Below are positions 17,043 through 26,007 of a DNA stretch of 64,000 nt, in pieces (the stretch's first letter is position 1; the number at the start of each line of letters is the position of its first letter). The translations under genes and the position numbers were made by a program. The notes below the pieces were generated by a model. That model did not search any database, was not told where the DNA came from, and saw nothing but the letters and a program-made list of their open reading frames with translations. The stretch is from assembly GCF_943914565.1 (NCBI RefSeq), contig NZ_CALUCN010000001.1, positions 62,001-126,000 on the forward strand. Reading direction: 5' to 3'. This DNA is from an uncultured Tessaracoccus sp. (GTDB lineage: Bacteria > Actinomycetota > Actinomycetes > Propionibacteriales > Propionibacteriaceae).

Positions 17043-17903
17043 ATGAAGATTGCCGGTGCACCCATCAGCTGGGGCGTGTGCGAGGTGCCGAACTGGGGCC
17101 ACCAGATGGCGCCCGAGCGGGTCCTCACGGAGATGCGGGAGATCGGGCTGAGCGCGACGGAGTTCGGCCCGGCCGGATGGCTGCCGACGGACCCGGCCGA
17201 GCGCGCGGAGGCCATCAAGCCGTACGGGCTCGAGCCCGTGGGCTCGTTCTTCCTCGCCGTGATGCACGACCCCGACGTCGACCCGCTGCCGGCCGTGCAG
17301 CGCGAGCTCGACGCGTTCGAGGCGGCCGGCGGCTCGTTCCTCGTGCTGGCCGCGGACTCCGGCCGGGACGGCTACGACGAGCGCCCCGTCCTCGACGACC
17401 GGGGCTGGGAGACCCTGTTCACCAACCTGAGCGCGATCGCCGACGCGTGCGCGGCCCGCGGCGTGACCGCCGTGCTCCACCCGCACTGGGGGACCATGGT
17501 CCAGGACCCCGACGAGGTCGAACGCGTGATGGACCACTCCACCGTGGGGCTGTGCCTCGACACCGGGCACCTGGCCGCCGCCGGTGCCGACGTGGTCCAG
17601 CTCACCAAGCAGTACGCCGACCGCGTCGGCATCGTCCACGCGAAGGACGTCCACGAGGACTACGTGCCGAAGCTGCTCTCCGGTGAGCTCACCTGGAGCC
17701 AGGCCGTGAAGGCGGGTATGTTCGCCCCCATCGGCGAGGGCGACATCGACTTCGCCACCATCGTCCAGACGCTCGACGCCGCCGGCTTCGACGGCTACTA
17801 CGTCCTGGAGCAGGACATCATGCTCGACGAGGAGCCGGCAGAGGGCGAGGGTCCCATCGACAACGCGCGCACCTCGCTCGAAGCACTGCAGCACATGGGC
17901 TGA
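17043..17903 (+). CDS. iolE: inosose dehydratase (IolE-like TIM-barrel protein)
   Basis: 286-residue xylose-isomerase-like TIM barrel. IolE dehydrates 2-keto-myo-inositol to the trihydroxycyclohexane-dione. The opening AGAPISWGVCEVPNWGHQM is typical of the actinobacterial inosose dehydratase group. Metal-binding positions are plausible in LHPHWG, LCLDTGHLA, GIVHAKDVH and YVLEQD. The ATG at 17043 follows AAGGAGA. It is transcribed alone, divergent from the transaldolase operon and convergent with iolA. The inosose isomerase IolI belongs to the same fold and remains an alternative. Confidence 0.85.
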   Translation: MKIAGAPISWGVCEVPNWGHQMAPERVLTEMREIGLSATEFGPAGWLPTDPAERAEAIKPYGLEPVGSFFLAVMHDPDVDPLPAVQRELDAFEAAGGSFLVLAADSGRDGYDERPVLDDRGWETLFTNLSAIADACAARGVTAVLHPHWGTMVQDPDEVERVMDHSTVGLCLDTGHLAAAGADVVQLTKQYADRVGIVHAKDVHEDYVPKLLSGELTWSQAVKAGMFAPIGEGDIDFATIVQTLDAAGFDGYYVLEQDIMLDEEPAEGEGPIDNARTSLEALQHMG

Positions 17904-17928
17904 GCCGGGAGGCGTTTCGCTGAGCGCA

Positions 17929-17982
17929 CACCCGACGCGGGGGCGGCTCCTCTTGGTGGGGGAGCCGCCCCCGCGTCGGGTG
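17929..17982. terminator. bidirectional terminator between iolE and iolA
   Basis: A perfect 22-base inverted repeat (17929-17950 with 17961-17982) around a ten-base loop lies between the convergent stop codons. It is the longest perfect stem in the window. Confidence 0.85.
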
Positions 17983-17997
17983 CGTGCGAGTGTTGCG

Positions 17998-19509
17998 TCA
18001 GCTGGCGTCGCGGGCGGTGAAGTCCAGGCCGACGTGCTCGTCGGGCCGGCCCGCCCAGCGGGTGGTGATGACCTTCTGCTGGGTGTAGAAGTTCACGCCC
18101 TCCTGGCCGTGGATCTTCACGTCCCCGAACAGCGAGCCCTTCCAGCCGCCGAAGGAGTAGTAGCCCACCGGCACCGGGATGGGCACGTTGATGCCCACCA
18201 TGCCGGCCTCGACGTCGAGCTCGAAGCGGCGCGCGAGGTCGCCGGACTCGGTGAAGATCGCCGAGCCGTTGCCGAACTCGCTGGCGTTCACGATCTCGAT
18301 CGCCTGCTCGTAGCTGTCTGCCCGCACGACGACGAGCACGGGCCCGAAGACCTCCTGGCAGTACGCCTTGGTCTCCAGCGGCACGTTGTCGAGGATCGTC
18401 GGGCCCAGCCAGTGGCCACCGGCGAGGGTGTCGCCGTCGGGACGCACGCCGCGGCCGTCGAGCACCACCGTCGCGCCGGCCTGCTCGGCCTCGTCGATCC
18501 AGGACGTGATGCGCTCGCGCGAGGCCTCGGAGATGACCGGACCGAGCTCGGACTTCGGGTCCTCACCGGGCCCGATCACGAGCGCCTCGGCGCGCTCCTT
18601 CACCTTGGCGATCAGCGGATCGGCCGCGTCACCGACCGCGACGACGACCGGCAGCGCCATGCAGCGCTGACCCGCGGCGCCGAACGCGCCGGAGACGATG
18701 TGCTTCGCGGCGAAGTCGAGGTTCGCGTCGGGCATGACGATCGCGTGGTTGTTCGCGCCACCGAGCGCCTGGAAGCGCTTGCCGCTGCGCCCGCAGGCCT
18801 CGGCGACGATGCGCGCGACGGGGGTCGAGCCCACGAACGACACCGCGGCGATGCCGTCGGACTCGAGGATCGTGGTGACGACCTGCTTGTCGCCCGTGAC
18901 CACCTGGAACAGCCCGTCCGGCAGCCCCGCCTCCTGGTAGAGCTTCGCCACCATGAGCGACACCGTCGGCACGCTCATCGCCGGCTTCAGCACGACGGCG
19001 TTGCCGGTCGCGAGCGCCATCGGGTGCATCCACATCGGCACCATCATCGGGAAGTTGAACGGGCACACGCACCCGATCACCCCGACGGGTTGCCGGATCG
19101 TGTGCACGTCCACGCCCGTCGACGCGCCCGACGTGTAGTCGCCCTTCAGCGCGTTGTGGATGCCGCAGGCGAACTCGACGACCTCGAGCCCGCGGGCGAT
19201 CTCGCCGTCGGCGTCGCCCAGGGTCTTGCCGCCCTCGCGGGCGATCGTCGCGGCGAGCTCGTCGCGGTGCTCGACGATGAGGTTGCGGAAGCGGAACAGC
19301 ACTGCCGTGCGGCGCGCGAGCGACATCTGCGCCCACTCCTTCTGCGCGCGCTGGGCACTCGCGATCGCGCGCTCGACGAGCTCCACGCTCGCCTCGCACA
19401 CGCCGCCGATCACCGCACCCGTCGTCGGGCTCACGATGTCGACGACGTCGACCCCGTCCTCGACGACCTCCTGGCCGTCGATCCAGTGCTTCATGGTCAC
19501 CTGTGTCAT
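17998..19509 (-). CDS. iolA: malonate-semialdehyde dehydrogenase (CoA-acylating), inositol type
   Basis: 503-residue aldehyde dehydrogenase that converts malonate semialdehyde to acetyl-CoA and CO2, the last step of inositol breakdown. It has CPFNFPMMVPMW, FVGSTPVARIVAE, the catalytic cysteine at about residue 283 in GQRCMALP, and PVGYYSFGGWKGS near the end. It lies eight bases after iolD in the iolB-iolD-iolA operon. The start at 19509 follows AGGAGGACGA, which overlaps the iolD stop. It is a distinct paralogue of mmsA at the left of the window. Confidence 0.93.
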   Translation of the reverse strand: MTQVTMKHWIDGQEVVEDGVDVVDIVSPTTGAVIGGVCEASVELVERAIASAQRAQKEWAQMSLARRTAVLFRFRNLIVEHRDELAATIAREGGKTLGDADGEIARGLEVVEFACGIHNALKGDYTSGASTGVDVHTIRQPVGVIGCVCPFNFPMMVPMWMHPMALATGNAVVLKPAMSVPTVSLMVAKLYQEAGLPDGLFQVVTGDKQVVTTILESDGIAAVSFVGSTPVARIVAEACGRSGKRFQALGGANNHAIVMPDANLDFAAKHIVSGAFGAAGQRCMALPVVVAVGDAADPLIAKVKERAEALVIGPGEDPKSELGPVISEASRERITSWIDEAEQAGATVVLDGRGVRPDGDTLAGGHWLGPTILDNVPLETKAYCQEVFGPVLVVVRADSYEQAIEIVNASEFGNGSAIFTESGDLARRFELDVEAGMVGINVPIPVPVGYYSFGGWKGSLFGDVKIHGQEGVNFYTQQKVITTRWAGRPDEHVGLDFTARDAS

Positions 19510-19517
19510 TCGTCCTC

Positions 19518-21401
19518 CTAGAAGAATCGACGCTGGGCCGTGCTGGCCTGCGCGTACTGTTCGTGGGCGCTCCGGGTCGACTCGAGCCGCGACACCGGTG
19601 CGACCGGCACGTCCCACCACCCGGAGCTGGGCGGGTTCGGCCCGTGGAGATCGGTCTCGATGTGGATCATGGTGGTCCGCGACGACGCGGCGGCCTGCGC
19701 GTACGCCTCGCGGAACTCGTCGATCGAGTGCACCTCGAGCACGTCGATGCCCCACGAGCGGGCGTTGGCCGCGATGTCGAGCGGCACGAGCTCGTCGGTG
19801 GCGTGCCCCTCGTCGTCGCGCATGCGGAACTTGGTGCCGAAGCGCTGGGAACCGTGCGACTCCGACAGGGACCCGATCGACGCGTAGCCGTGGTTCTCCA
19901 GCAGCACGAGGATCACCTTCTCGCGCTGCTGCACGATCGTCGCGAGCTCCATCGGCAGCATCTGGTACGTCCCGTCGCCGACGATCGCGACGACCTCGGC
20001 ATCGGGCCTCGCCATCTTCACGCCGAGCGCCGCGGGGATCTCGTAGCCCATGCACGAGAACGCGTACTCGACGTGGTACGAGCCGGGCGTGCTCGCGCGC
20101 CAGAGGCACTGGAGGTCGCTGGGCATCGAGCCGGCGGCGTTGATCACGACGTCGTCCGGCCCCATGAGCTCGTTCAGCGCGCCGAAGACCTCGGTCTGCG
20201 CGGGCAACGGCCCGTGGCCCAGGTGGGTGCACTCGTCAGTGACCTGCTGCCAGGCGCGCACCTCGTCGCGGGTGCGGGCGGCCCAGTCGTCGGGGACCCG
20301 CCAGCCCTCGAGTGCTCGGGTGAGCTCGCGCAGTGTCTCCCGCGCGTCCCCGACGACCATCTCGGCCCCTTGCTTGGCGGCGTCGAAGGCCTGGACGTTG
20401 ACGTTCACGAAGCGCACGTCGGGGTTGCGGAACTGCGACTGCGAGCTCGTCGTGAAGTCCGAGTAGCGTGTGCCGATGCCGATCACGACGTCGGCATCTG
20501 CCGCGAGCGCGTTCGCCGACGAGGAGCCGGTCGCGCCGACGCCACCCACCGACTGCGGGTGGTCCCAGTTGATCGCGCCCTTGCCGGCCTGCGTGTCGGC
20601 GACCGGGACCCCCGTCGCCTCCGCGAAGCGACGCAGTTCGCAGGCGGCGTCGGCGTAGATGGTGCCGCCGCCGCTGATCACGAGCGGCTTGCTCGCGCCA
20701 CGGATCAGCTCGACGGCGCGGGCGAGCGCGGCCTCGTCGGGGCGGGGGCGGTCGATGTGCCAGACCTTGCGGCGGAAGAATTCCAGCGGCCAGTCGTACG
20801 CCTCGGCCTGGACGTCCTCGGGGAGGCACACGACGGCGGCGCCGGTCTCCGCCGGATCCGTGAGCACGCGCATCGCGCGGGGGAGCGCGACCATGAGCTG
20901 CTCGGGGCGGTTGACCCGGTCCCAGAAGCGCGCCACCGGCCGGAACGCGTCGTTGACGCTCACGTCCGGGTTGCCCCAGTCCTCCAGTTGCTGCAGCACG
21001 GGGTCGGGCAGGCGGTTGGCGAAGATGTCGGAGGGGAACAGGAGCACGGGCACACGGTTCGTCGTCGCGAGGGCGGCGCCGGTCACCATGTTCAGTGCGC
21101 CGGGGCCGATCGACGTCGTGACCGCGAGCGTCTGCGTGCGGTTCGTGGCCTTGGCGTAGGCGGCGGCGACGTGGACCATGCCCTGCTCGTTGCGCCCGTG
21201 CCAGAACTCGACGCGGTCCTCACCCTCGTCAGGGGCGATCTCGTTCTGCAGCAGCGCCTGGCCGAGGCCCGCGACGTTGCCGTGGCCCAGGATGCCGAAC
21301 ATCCCGCGGATGAAGCGCTGCTCGCGTCCGTCGCGTTCGGTGTACTGCTGCGAGAGGTAACGGACGACGGCCTGGCCGACCGTGAGGCGAATGGTGCTCA
21401 C
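19518..21401 (-). CDS. iolD: 3D-(3,5/4)-trihydroxycyclohexane-1,2-dione hydrolase
   Basis: 627-residue thiamine-diphosphate enzyme that opens the inositol-derived ring to 5-deoxy-glucuronate. The ThDP glutamate lies in HGRNEQGMVHVAAAYAKA, the central domain is followed by the diphosphate/Mg motif VGDGTYQMLPMELATIVQ, and the motif ends with LLENHGY. The length suits IolD. The GTG at 21401 overlaps the iolB TGA by four bases, giving translational coupling; an upstream in-frame ATG inside iolB is rejected. Confidence 0.94.
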   Translation of the reverse strand: MSTIRLTVGQAVVRYLSQQYTERDGREQRFIRGMFGILGHGNVAGLGQALLQNEIAPDEGEDRVEFWHGRNEQGMVHVAAAYAKATNRTQTLAVTTSIGPGALNMVTGAALATTNRVPVLLFPSDIFANRLPDPVLQQLEDWGNPDVSVNDAFRPVARFWDRVNRPEQLMVALPRAMRVLTDPAETGAAVVCLPEDVQAEAYDWPLEFFRRKVWHIDRPRPDEAALARAVELIRGASKPLVISGGGTIYADAACELRRFAEATGVPVADTQAGKGAINWDHPQSVGGVGATGSSSANALAADADVVIGIGTRYSDFTTSSQSQFRNPDVRFVNVNVQAFDAAKQGAEMVVGDARETLRELTRALEGWRVPDDWAARTRDEVRAWQQVTDECTHLGHGPLPAQTEVFGALNELMGPDDVVINAAGSMPSDLQCLWRASTPGSYHVEYAFSCMGYEIPAALGVKMARPDAEVVAIVGDGTYQMLPMELATIVQQREKVILVLLENHGYASIGSLSESHGSQRFGTKFRMRDDEGHATDELVPLDIAANARSWGIDVLEVHSIDEFREAYAQAAASSRTTMIHIETDLHGPNPPSSGWWDVPVAPVSRLESTRSAHEQYAQASTAQRRFF

Positions 21402-22267
21402 CGGTGCTCCTTCGGGTCGAGCGGCAGGCGGGGATCGGCGTCGGCGTCGTCCCACGTCTGGCGCAGCCAGCCGTAGCACGGGTCGTCGACGGACAGCCAG
21501 GTGGCGTCGCCGGGGCCCGCCATCACGTTGAGGTAGTAGAGGTTGTATCCGGGCGCCGCGACGCAGGGGCCGTGCCAGCCGTGCGGGACGAGGGCGACGT
21601 CGCCGTTCGCGACGCGCAGGGCGACGTCGATGGGGCGGTCCTCCGTGCCGTACGTGGCGTGGAAGGCCATGCCCGGGCCGTGCTCGTCGGGCTCGATCTC
21701 GAAGTAGTAGATCTCCTCGAGCTCACGCTCGTGCTCCGAGTCCTCGTCGTGCTTGTGCGGTGGGTAGCTCGACCAGTTGCCGCCCGGCGTGATGACCTCC
21801 GTCACGAGCAGCCGCGACGTCTCGAGCGTGTTGCCGATCGAGTAGTTCGAGACCTGCCGGCTCATCGCGCCGGAGCCGCGGATCCCGACGGTGACCTCGT
21901 CGGCGGGGCAGTGGCGTACCGCGCGGTGGTCGGCAGCGACGCAGTGGGGGAGTGCGAAGCGGCCGTCGCGCGTCGCGGTGATCGTGGCCTCGGTGTTGCT
22001 GGGGAGGTAGAGGTAGTCCGTCGTCTCGCCCCAGATCGTGTCGCGGCCCTGCAGTTCGTACCGCTCGTCACCCACCTCGACGGTGCACCCGCCGGTGAGT
22101 GGCAGCACCAGGTACTCGTGGTCGTCGGTGGCGATGTGGTGGTGATCGCCGGCGGCCAGGGCGACGACGCCGAGGCCTGTCCAGGTCCACCCGGCCCGCT
22201 CGGGGCTGACGTCGACCTCCATCTGGCCGTGGGCCGTGGTTCCTGCCGGTAGTACGTGCTCGGTCAT
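21398..22267 (-). CDS. iolB: 5-deoxy-glucuronate isomerase
   Basis: 289-residue double-cupin enzyme that isomerises 5-deoxy-D-glucuronate to DKG. Metal ligands are suggested by YPPHKHDEDSEHERELEEIYY and by VPHGWHGPCVAAPGYNLYYL. The ATG at 22267 is preceded by GTGAGGAGAGCC. It is the first gene of the iolB-iolD-iolA operon and divergent from the GntR regulator. Confidence 0.94.
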   Translation of the reverse strand: MTEHVLPAGTTAHGQMEVDVSPERAGWTWTGLGVVALAAGDHHHIATDDHEYLVLPLTGGCTVEVGDERYELQGRDTIWGETTDYLYLPSNTEATITATRDGRFALPHCVAADHRAVRHCPADEVTVGIRGSGAMSRQVSNYSIGNTLETSRLLVTEVITPGGNWSSYPPHKHDEDSEHERELEEIYYFEIEPDEHGPGMAFHATYGTEDRPIDVALRVANGDVALVPHGWHGPCVAAPGYNLYYLNVMAGPGDATWLSVDDPCYGWLRQTWDDADADPRLPLDPKEHR

Positions 22268-22328
22268 GGCTCTCCTCACTGGCGGCTTCCTTGCCATCGG
22301 GGTGCGCTCGCGCGGCGCGACGCCGCCC

Positions 22329-22366
22329 ATTCTACGGCCCACCGGGGCGACTTTGTCAATACAAAT
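22329..22366 (-). promoter_or_regulatory. promoter and operator of iolBDA
   Basis: On the minus strand, TTGACA (22354-22359) and TAGAAT (22329-22334) are separated by 19 bases, slightly long. The operator copy TTTGTCAATACAAAT (22352-22366) contains the -35 box. Its sequence is almost identical to the copy at 23277-23291 read on the opposite strand. Confidence 0.65.
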
Positions 22367-22420
22367 CGGGAATCTCGGGGCTGATTGCGCGTGGTGCCCG
22401 CGCGGGCGCCGCGCATGCCC

Positions 22421-22426
22421 TAGCGT
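22421..22426 (+). promoter_or_regulatory. -10 element of the GntR regulator, leaderless
   Basis: TAGCGT ends eight bases before the ATG at 22435, and no ribosome-binding site is visible. The transcript probably begins at the start codon. Confidence 0.4.
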
Positions 22427-22434
22427 GGCGGCAA

Positions 22435-23178
22435 ATGACCAGCGAACCGTTCCGTCTCGAGGTCGAACTCGACCGCACCGCATCGGCGCCGATGCACGCG
22501 CAGATCGCGAATCCCCTGAGGGAGCTCATCCGCACGGGTGCGCTCCCTCCCGGCACGCGCCTGGAGGACGAGGTCTCGATGGCCAAGCGGCTCGAGGTGT
22601 CGCGCCCGACCGTGCGGATGGCGCTCAGCTCGCTGGTCAACATGGGGCTCATCGTCCGTCGACGGGGGGCCGGCACCCGCGTCGCGCCGCGGCAGGTGCA
22701 CCGCCCGATGGCGCTGACGAGCCTCCACGACGACCTCCGGGGCGAGGGGCGCACGCCCGGCACGAAGGTGCTCGAGTGGACCGAGGGGCCGGCCGAGCCC
22801 GAGGTCGCGGAGGCGCTCCACGTCGACGTCGGTGCACCTGTCGTGCGCATCCGCAGGCTCCGGCTCATCGACGAGGTCCCGCTCGCGATCCTCGTCAACC
22901 ACCTTCGCGCCGACCTCGCGCCCACCGCCGCGCAGCTGCGTCGGGCCGGGCTCTACGAGCTGCTGCGCGAGCGCGGCGTCGAGATCACGCTCGGCACCCA
23001 GGAGATCGGGGCCCGGCTCGCCACCGCCGAGGAGGCGAAGCTGCTCGACGAGGAGCCCGGCGCCGCGCTGCTGACGATGCGCCGCTCCGCGTTCGACGAC
23101 GACCTCACCGTCGTCGAGTACGGCCGCCACGTGCACCGGGCGAGCATGTACACGTACACGCAGACCCTCCACGGCTGA
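22435..23178 (+). CDS. GntR-family (HutC-type) regulator of inositol genes
   Basis: 247 residues. The N-terminal winged helix-turn-helix contains EDEVSMAKRLEVSRPTVRMA, followed by a UTRA effector domain (from about residue 95) with PVVRIRRLRLIDEVPLAILV. Encoded between iolBDA and the aldolase-transporter operon, it is the natural candidate to bind the repeated TGTC-NN-GACA sites. It probably acts as a repressor relieved by an inositol pathway intermediate, as known for the GntR-type IolR of corynebacteria; the effector here is unknown. Upstream in-frame ATGs lie in the divergent promoter and are rejected. Confidence 0.88.
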   Translation: MTSEPFRLEVELDRTASAPMHAQIANPLRELIRTGALPPGTRLEDEVSMAKRLEVSRPTVRMALSSLVNMGLIVRRRGAGTRVAPRQVHRPMALTSLHDDLRGEGRTPGTKVLEWTEGPAEPEVAEALHVDVGAPVVRIRRLRLIDEVPLAILVNHLRADLAPTAAQLRRAGLYELLRERGVEITLGTQEIGARLATAEEAKLLDEEPGAALLTMRRSAFDDDLTVVEYGRHVHRASMYTYTQTLHG

Positions 23179-23276
23179 GCCGCGCCGACGTCGGCGTCTG
23201 ACGCCTGCCGGCATGTCCTGACCAAGGGGCGCTTCGTTCCCGCGCAACCGCAGGGTGCTCGTCGACGCTCGGCAAC

Positions 23277-23311
23277 TATGTATTGACAAATGGCGTCCGG
23301 TCGGTCAAGCT
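23277..23311 (+). promoter_or_regulatory. operator and promoter of the aldolase-transporter operon
   Basis: TATGTATTGACAAAT (23277-23291) contains TTGACA (23283-23288). A weak -10 (CAAGCT, 23306-23311) follows after 17 bases. As at iolB, the operator includes the -35 box. Confidence 0.55.
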
Positions 23312-23358
23312 GGGATGCCATCAGCCGTTCGACGACGAAGCGGCGGAGGAGGACACAG

Positions 23359-24267
23359 GTGCCAGGGACGCTGACGTCACGCATCGTCGGGATTCGCGCC
23401 CGCGAACCCGAACGCATCGCAGCCGCACTGCGCGACCGCGAGCCGGGGCGCATGCCCGAGGACCGGCCGCTCATGGTGCTCGCGTGCGACCATGCCGCCC
23501 GGGGCGCGCTGCGCGCCGGGGCGGACCCGATGGCCATGGCGTCCAGGGAGGAGCTGCTCCAGCGGCTCGTCGCCGCCCTCGAACGCCCCGGCGTCGACGG
23601 GTTCCTCGGCACCGCCGACCTCGTCGAGGACCTCGCGCTGCTCGGCGCGCTCGAGGGCAAGCTCGTCCACGGGTCCATGAACCGCGGCGGCCTCCAGGGG
23701 GCGAGCTTCGAGTACGACGACCGGTTCACCGGCTACGACGCCGACGGCATCGTCGCCTCAAGGCTCGACGGCGGCAAGATGCTGCTGCGCATCCACTACG
23801 GCGACTCCGGCTCGGCGAGCACGCTCGAGGCCGCAGCCCGCGCGGTGGACGCCCTCGCCGCGCGGGGCCGGATGGCCATGGTCGAGCCGTTCCTCGTCGG
23901 GCGACGAGGGGGCGGCACCGCCAACGACCTGAGCCCCGACGCCGTGATCCGGTCGATCACGATCGCCTCCGGCCTCGGACGCACGTCGGCACACACCTGG
24001 CTGAAGGTCCCCGTCGTCGACGACATGGCACGCGTCGCGAGCGCCACGACCTTGCCCCTGCTGCTGCTGGGCGGCGAGGTCTCGCAGGACCCGGACGCCA
24101 CCTTCGACGCGTGGGACCGCGCCCTGGCGCTGCCCACCGTGCAGGGCCTCGTCATCGGCCGGTCCCTGCTCTTCCCACCCGACGACGACGTCGTCACCGC
24201 GGTGGACCGCGCAGCACAGCTGCTGCGTCGGCACCGCCGCGGCACCACCGCCAACGACCACCCGTAG
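23359..24267 (+). CDS. Cgl0159-family (beta/alpha)8 aldolase-like protein
   Basis: 302 residues resembling the Cgl0159 family of the Corynebacterium glutamicum inositol cluster. Features include RPLMVLACDHAARGALRAG near the N-terminus, GKLVHGSMNRGGLQG, and a lysine in HTWLKVPVVDDMARV that could be catalytic. No IolJ-type class II aldolase is present in the window, so this protein is the best candidate to split DKG 6-phosphate into DHAP and malonate semialdehyde. That is inference. The GTG at 23359 has a strong GGAGGAGGAC site; an earlier ATG at 23290 sits inside the operator and is rejected. Confidence 0.8.
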   Translation: MPGTLTSRIVGIRAREPERIAAALRDREPGRMPEDRPLMVLACDHAARGALRAGADPMAMASREELLQRLVAALERPGVDGFLGTADLVEDLALLGALEGKLVHGSMNRGGLQGASFEYDDRFTGYDADGIVASRLDGGKMLLRIHYGDSGSASTLEAAARAVDALAARGRMAMVEPFLVGRRGGGTANDLSPDAVIRSITIASGLGRTSAHTWLKVPVVDDMARVASATTLPLLLLGGEVSQDPDATFDAWDRALALPTVQGLVIGRSLLFPPDDDVVTAVDRAAQLLRRHRRGTTANDHP

Positions 24268-24323
24268 AGACCGACCCGCCCACGACGTCGTCGGGCGGGC
24301 CCGACCACCAACGAGGAGCAACC

Positions 24324-25928
24324 ATGAGTTCGAGCGTCACATCCGTCGAGGAGTTGACCCCCGAGTACGTCCGCACCGTCACGCGAACCACACCACCGTC
24401 GGGCAAACGACGGTCCATCGGGTTCCTCGCGCTGGTGGCGACGCTCGGGTCGCTGCTGTTCGGCTACGACACCGGCGTCATCTCCGGCGCGCTGCCGTAC
24501 ATGTACATGCCCGAGGGCGCCGGCGGCATGGCGCTCAACTCCGTCGAGGAGGGGCTCGTCGGCGGCGTGCTGCTGCTGGGTTGCGCCGTCGGCGCGTTCG
24601 TCGGTGGCCGCCTCTCCGACCGGTACGGCCGTCGCCACAACATCCTCATGCTGGCGGTCATCTTCTTCGTCGGCGCCGTCGCGTGTGCACTGGCGCCGAA
24701 CATCTGGCTGCTCTACGTCGCACGCTTCGTGCTCGGCTTCGCGGTGGGCGGTGCGTCGGCGACGGTGCCGGTGTACCTCGCCGAGTCCGCGCCGAAGCGG
24801 ATCCGCGGCTCGCTCGTCGCGATCGACCAGCTGATGATCGTGACCGGTCAGCTGCTCGCGTTCGTCCTCAACGCCGGCATCGCCAACGTCCGCGGCGGCC
24901 CCCACGCCGTCGTCCAGTCCGACCCGACCGGCACCTACGAGGCCGGGCAGACCGTGTTGTGGGACGTGCTGCGCCACGTCGAGGGCGTCGTGGTGGACGG
25001 CGGCAACGGCGACGCCTGGCGGTACATGCTGCTGCTGGCCTCGGTGCCGGCGATCTTCCTGTGGTTCGGCATGCGGATGATGCCCGAGTCGTCGCGCTGG
25101 TACGCGGCGAACCTCCGCGTGGTCGAGGCCGTCGGCGCCCTGAAGCGCATCCGTCCCGCTGACAGCGACGTCACCGGCGAGGTCGAGGAGATGGTCGCCA
25201 CGCAACGCGACGAGGCCAAGCAGGAGCACTGGACCCTGCGGCAGGCGTTCGCGACGAAGTGGACGCGGCACATCCTCGTCGTGGGCATCGGGCTCGCGGT
25301 CCTGCAGCAGACCACCGGCGTGAACACGATGATGTACTACGCGCCGAAGGTCCTCATGGCGGCGGGCTTCAGCTCGCAGGTGGCGATCACGCTGAACATC
25401 TTCACCGGCGTCGCCTCCGTGATCGGCTCCGCGCTCGGCCTGTGGGCGCTCACGAAGTGGGGCCGCCGCAGCGTCCTCATCGCCGGGCAGGCCGGCCTCA
25501 CCGTCGCGCTCATCGCCATGACCGCGGTGTTCCAGTTCGGCATCAGCCCCCACCTGACCCCCGAGGGCAGCGTCGCCGCGACGATGCCCGCCTTCGTGCC
25601 CTACCTCGTGATGCTCGTGATCGTCCTGTTCATGCTCTGCATGCAGGGCGGCCCCGGCCCCTGCACCTGGGTGCTGCTGTCGGAGATGTTCCCCGCCAAG
25701 ATCCGCGGCGCGGCGATCGGCTTCGCGGTGTTCATGATGTGGATCATGAACATGGTCATCACGTTCGTGTTCCCCATCATGATGGAGGGCCTCGGACCGG
25801 TGGCCACGTACCTGGTCTTCGCCTGCGTGAACGTCTTCGCGCTGTTCTTCCACTGGCGGTGGATCCCGGAGACCAAGCACGCGACGCTCGAGGAGCTCGA
25901 GGTGGAGTTCGAGCAGAAGTACAGCTGA
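24324..25928 (+). CDS. iolT: MFS sugar/inositol porter
   Basis: 534 residues with twelve hydrophobic segments and the sugar-porter signatures LFGYDTGVISGALPY, GGRLSDRYGRR, PESSRWY, QQTTGVNTMMYY and PETKHATLEELE. It is a proton-coupled importer, most likely of myo-inositol, given its place 57 bases after the aldolase gene. It has an extra hydrophilic stretch near residues 195-230 (between the sixth and neighbouring helices). The ATG at 24324 follows GAGGAGCAACC. Exact substrate is inferred from context. Confidence 0.88.
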   Translation: MSSSVTSVEELTPEYVRTVTRTTPPSGKRRSIGFLALVATLGSLLFGYDTGVISGALPYMYMPEGAGGMALNSVEEGLVGGVLLLGCAVGAFVGGRLSDRYGRRHNILMLAVIFFVGAVACALAPNIWLLYVARFVLGFAVGGASATVPVYLAESAPKRIRGSLVAIDQLMIVTGQLLAFVLNAGIANVRGGPHAVVQSDPTGTYEAGQTVLWDVLRHVEGVVVDGGNGDAWRYMLLLASVPAIFLWFGMRMMPESSRWYAANLRVVEAVGALKRIRPADSDVTGEVEEMVATQRDEAKQEHWTLRQAFATKWTRHILVVGIGLAVLQQTTGVNTMMYYAPKVLMAAGFSSQVAITLNIFTGVASVIGSALGLWALTKWGRRSVLIAGQAGLTVALIAMTAVFQFGISPHLTPEGSVAATMPAFVPYLVMLVIVLFMLCMQGGPGPCTWVLLSEMFPAKIRGAAIGFAVFMMWIMNMVITFVFPIMMEGLGPVATYLVFACVNVFALFFHWRWIPETKHATLEELEVEFEQKYS

Positions 25929-26007
25929 CGCGCGAGCCCCGCGCGTCGTGCACGACGAGGCGCCGCCCGGGCGGGCACTCCCCGGCGGGCGGCGCGGAGA
26001 GGAACCC

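Noticed and set aside
19503..21476. A 650-codon plus-strand frame opposite iolD
   Set aside because: The minus-strand frame is an unmistakable IolD with thiamine-diphosphate motifs; the opposite frame is a GC artefact.
23290..23358. An ATG at 23290 as the start of the aldolase gene
   Set aside because: It lies within the operator and promoter and has no ribosome site; the GTG at 23359 has a strong GGAGGAGGAC site.
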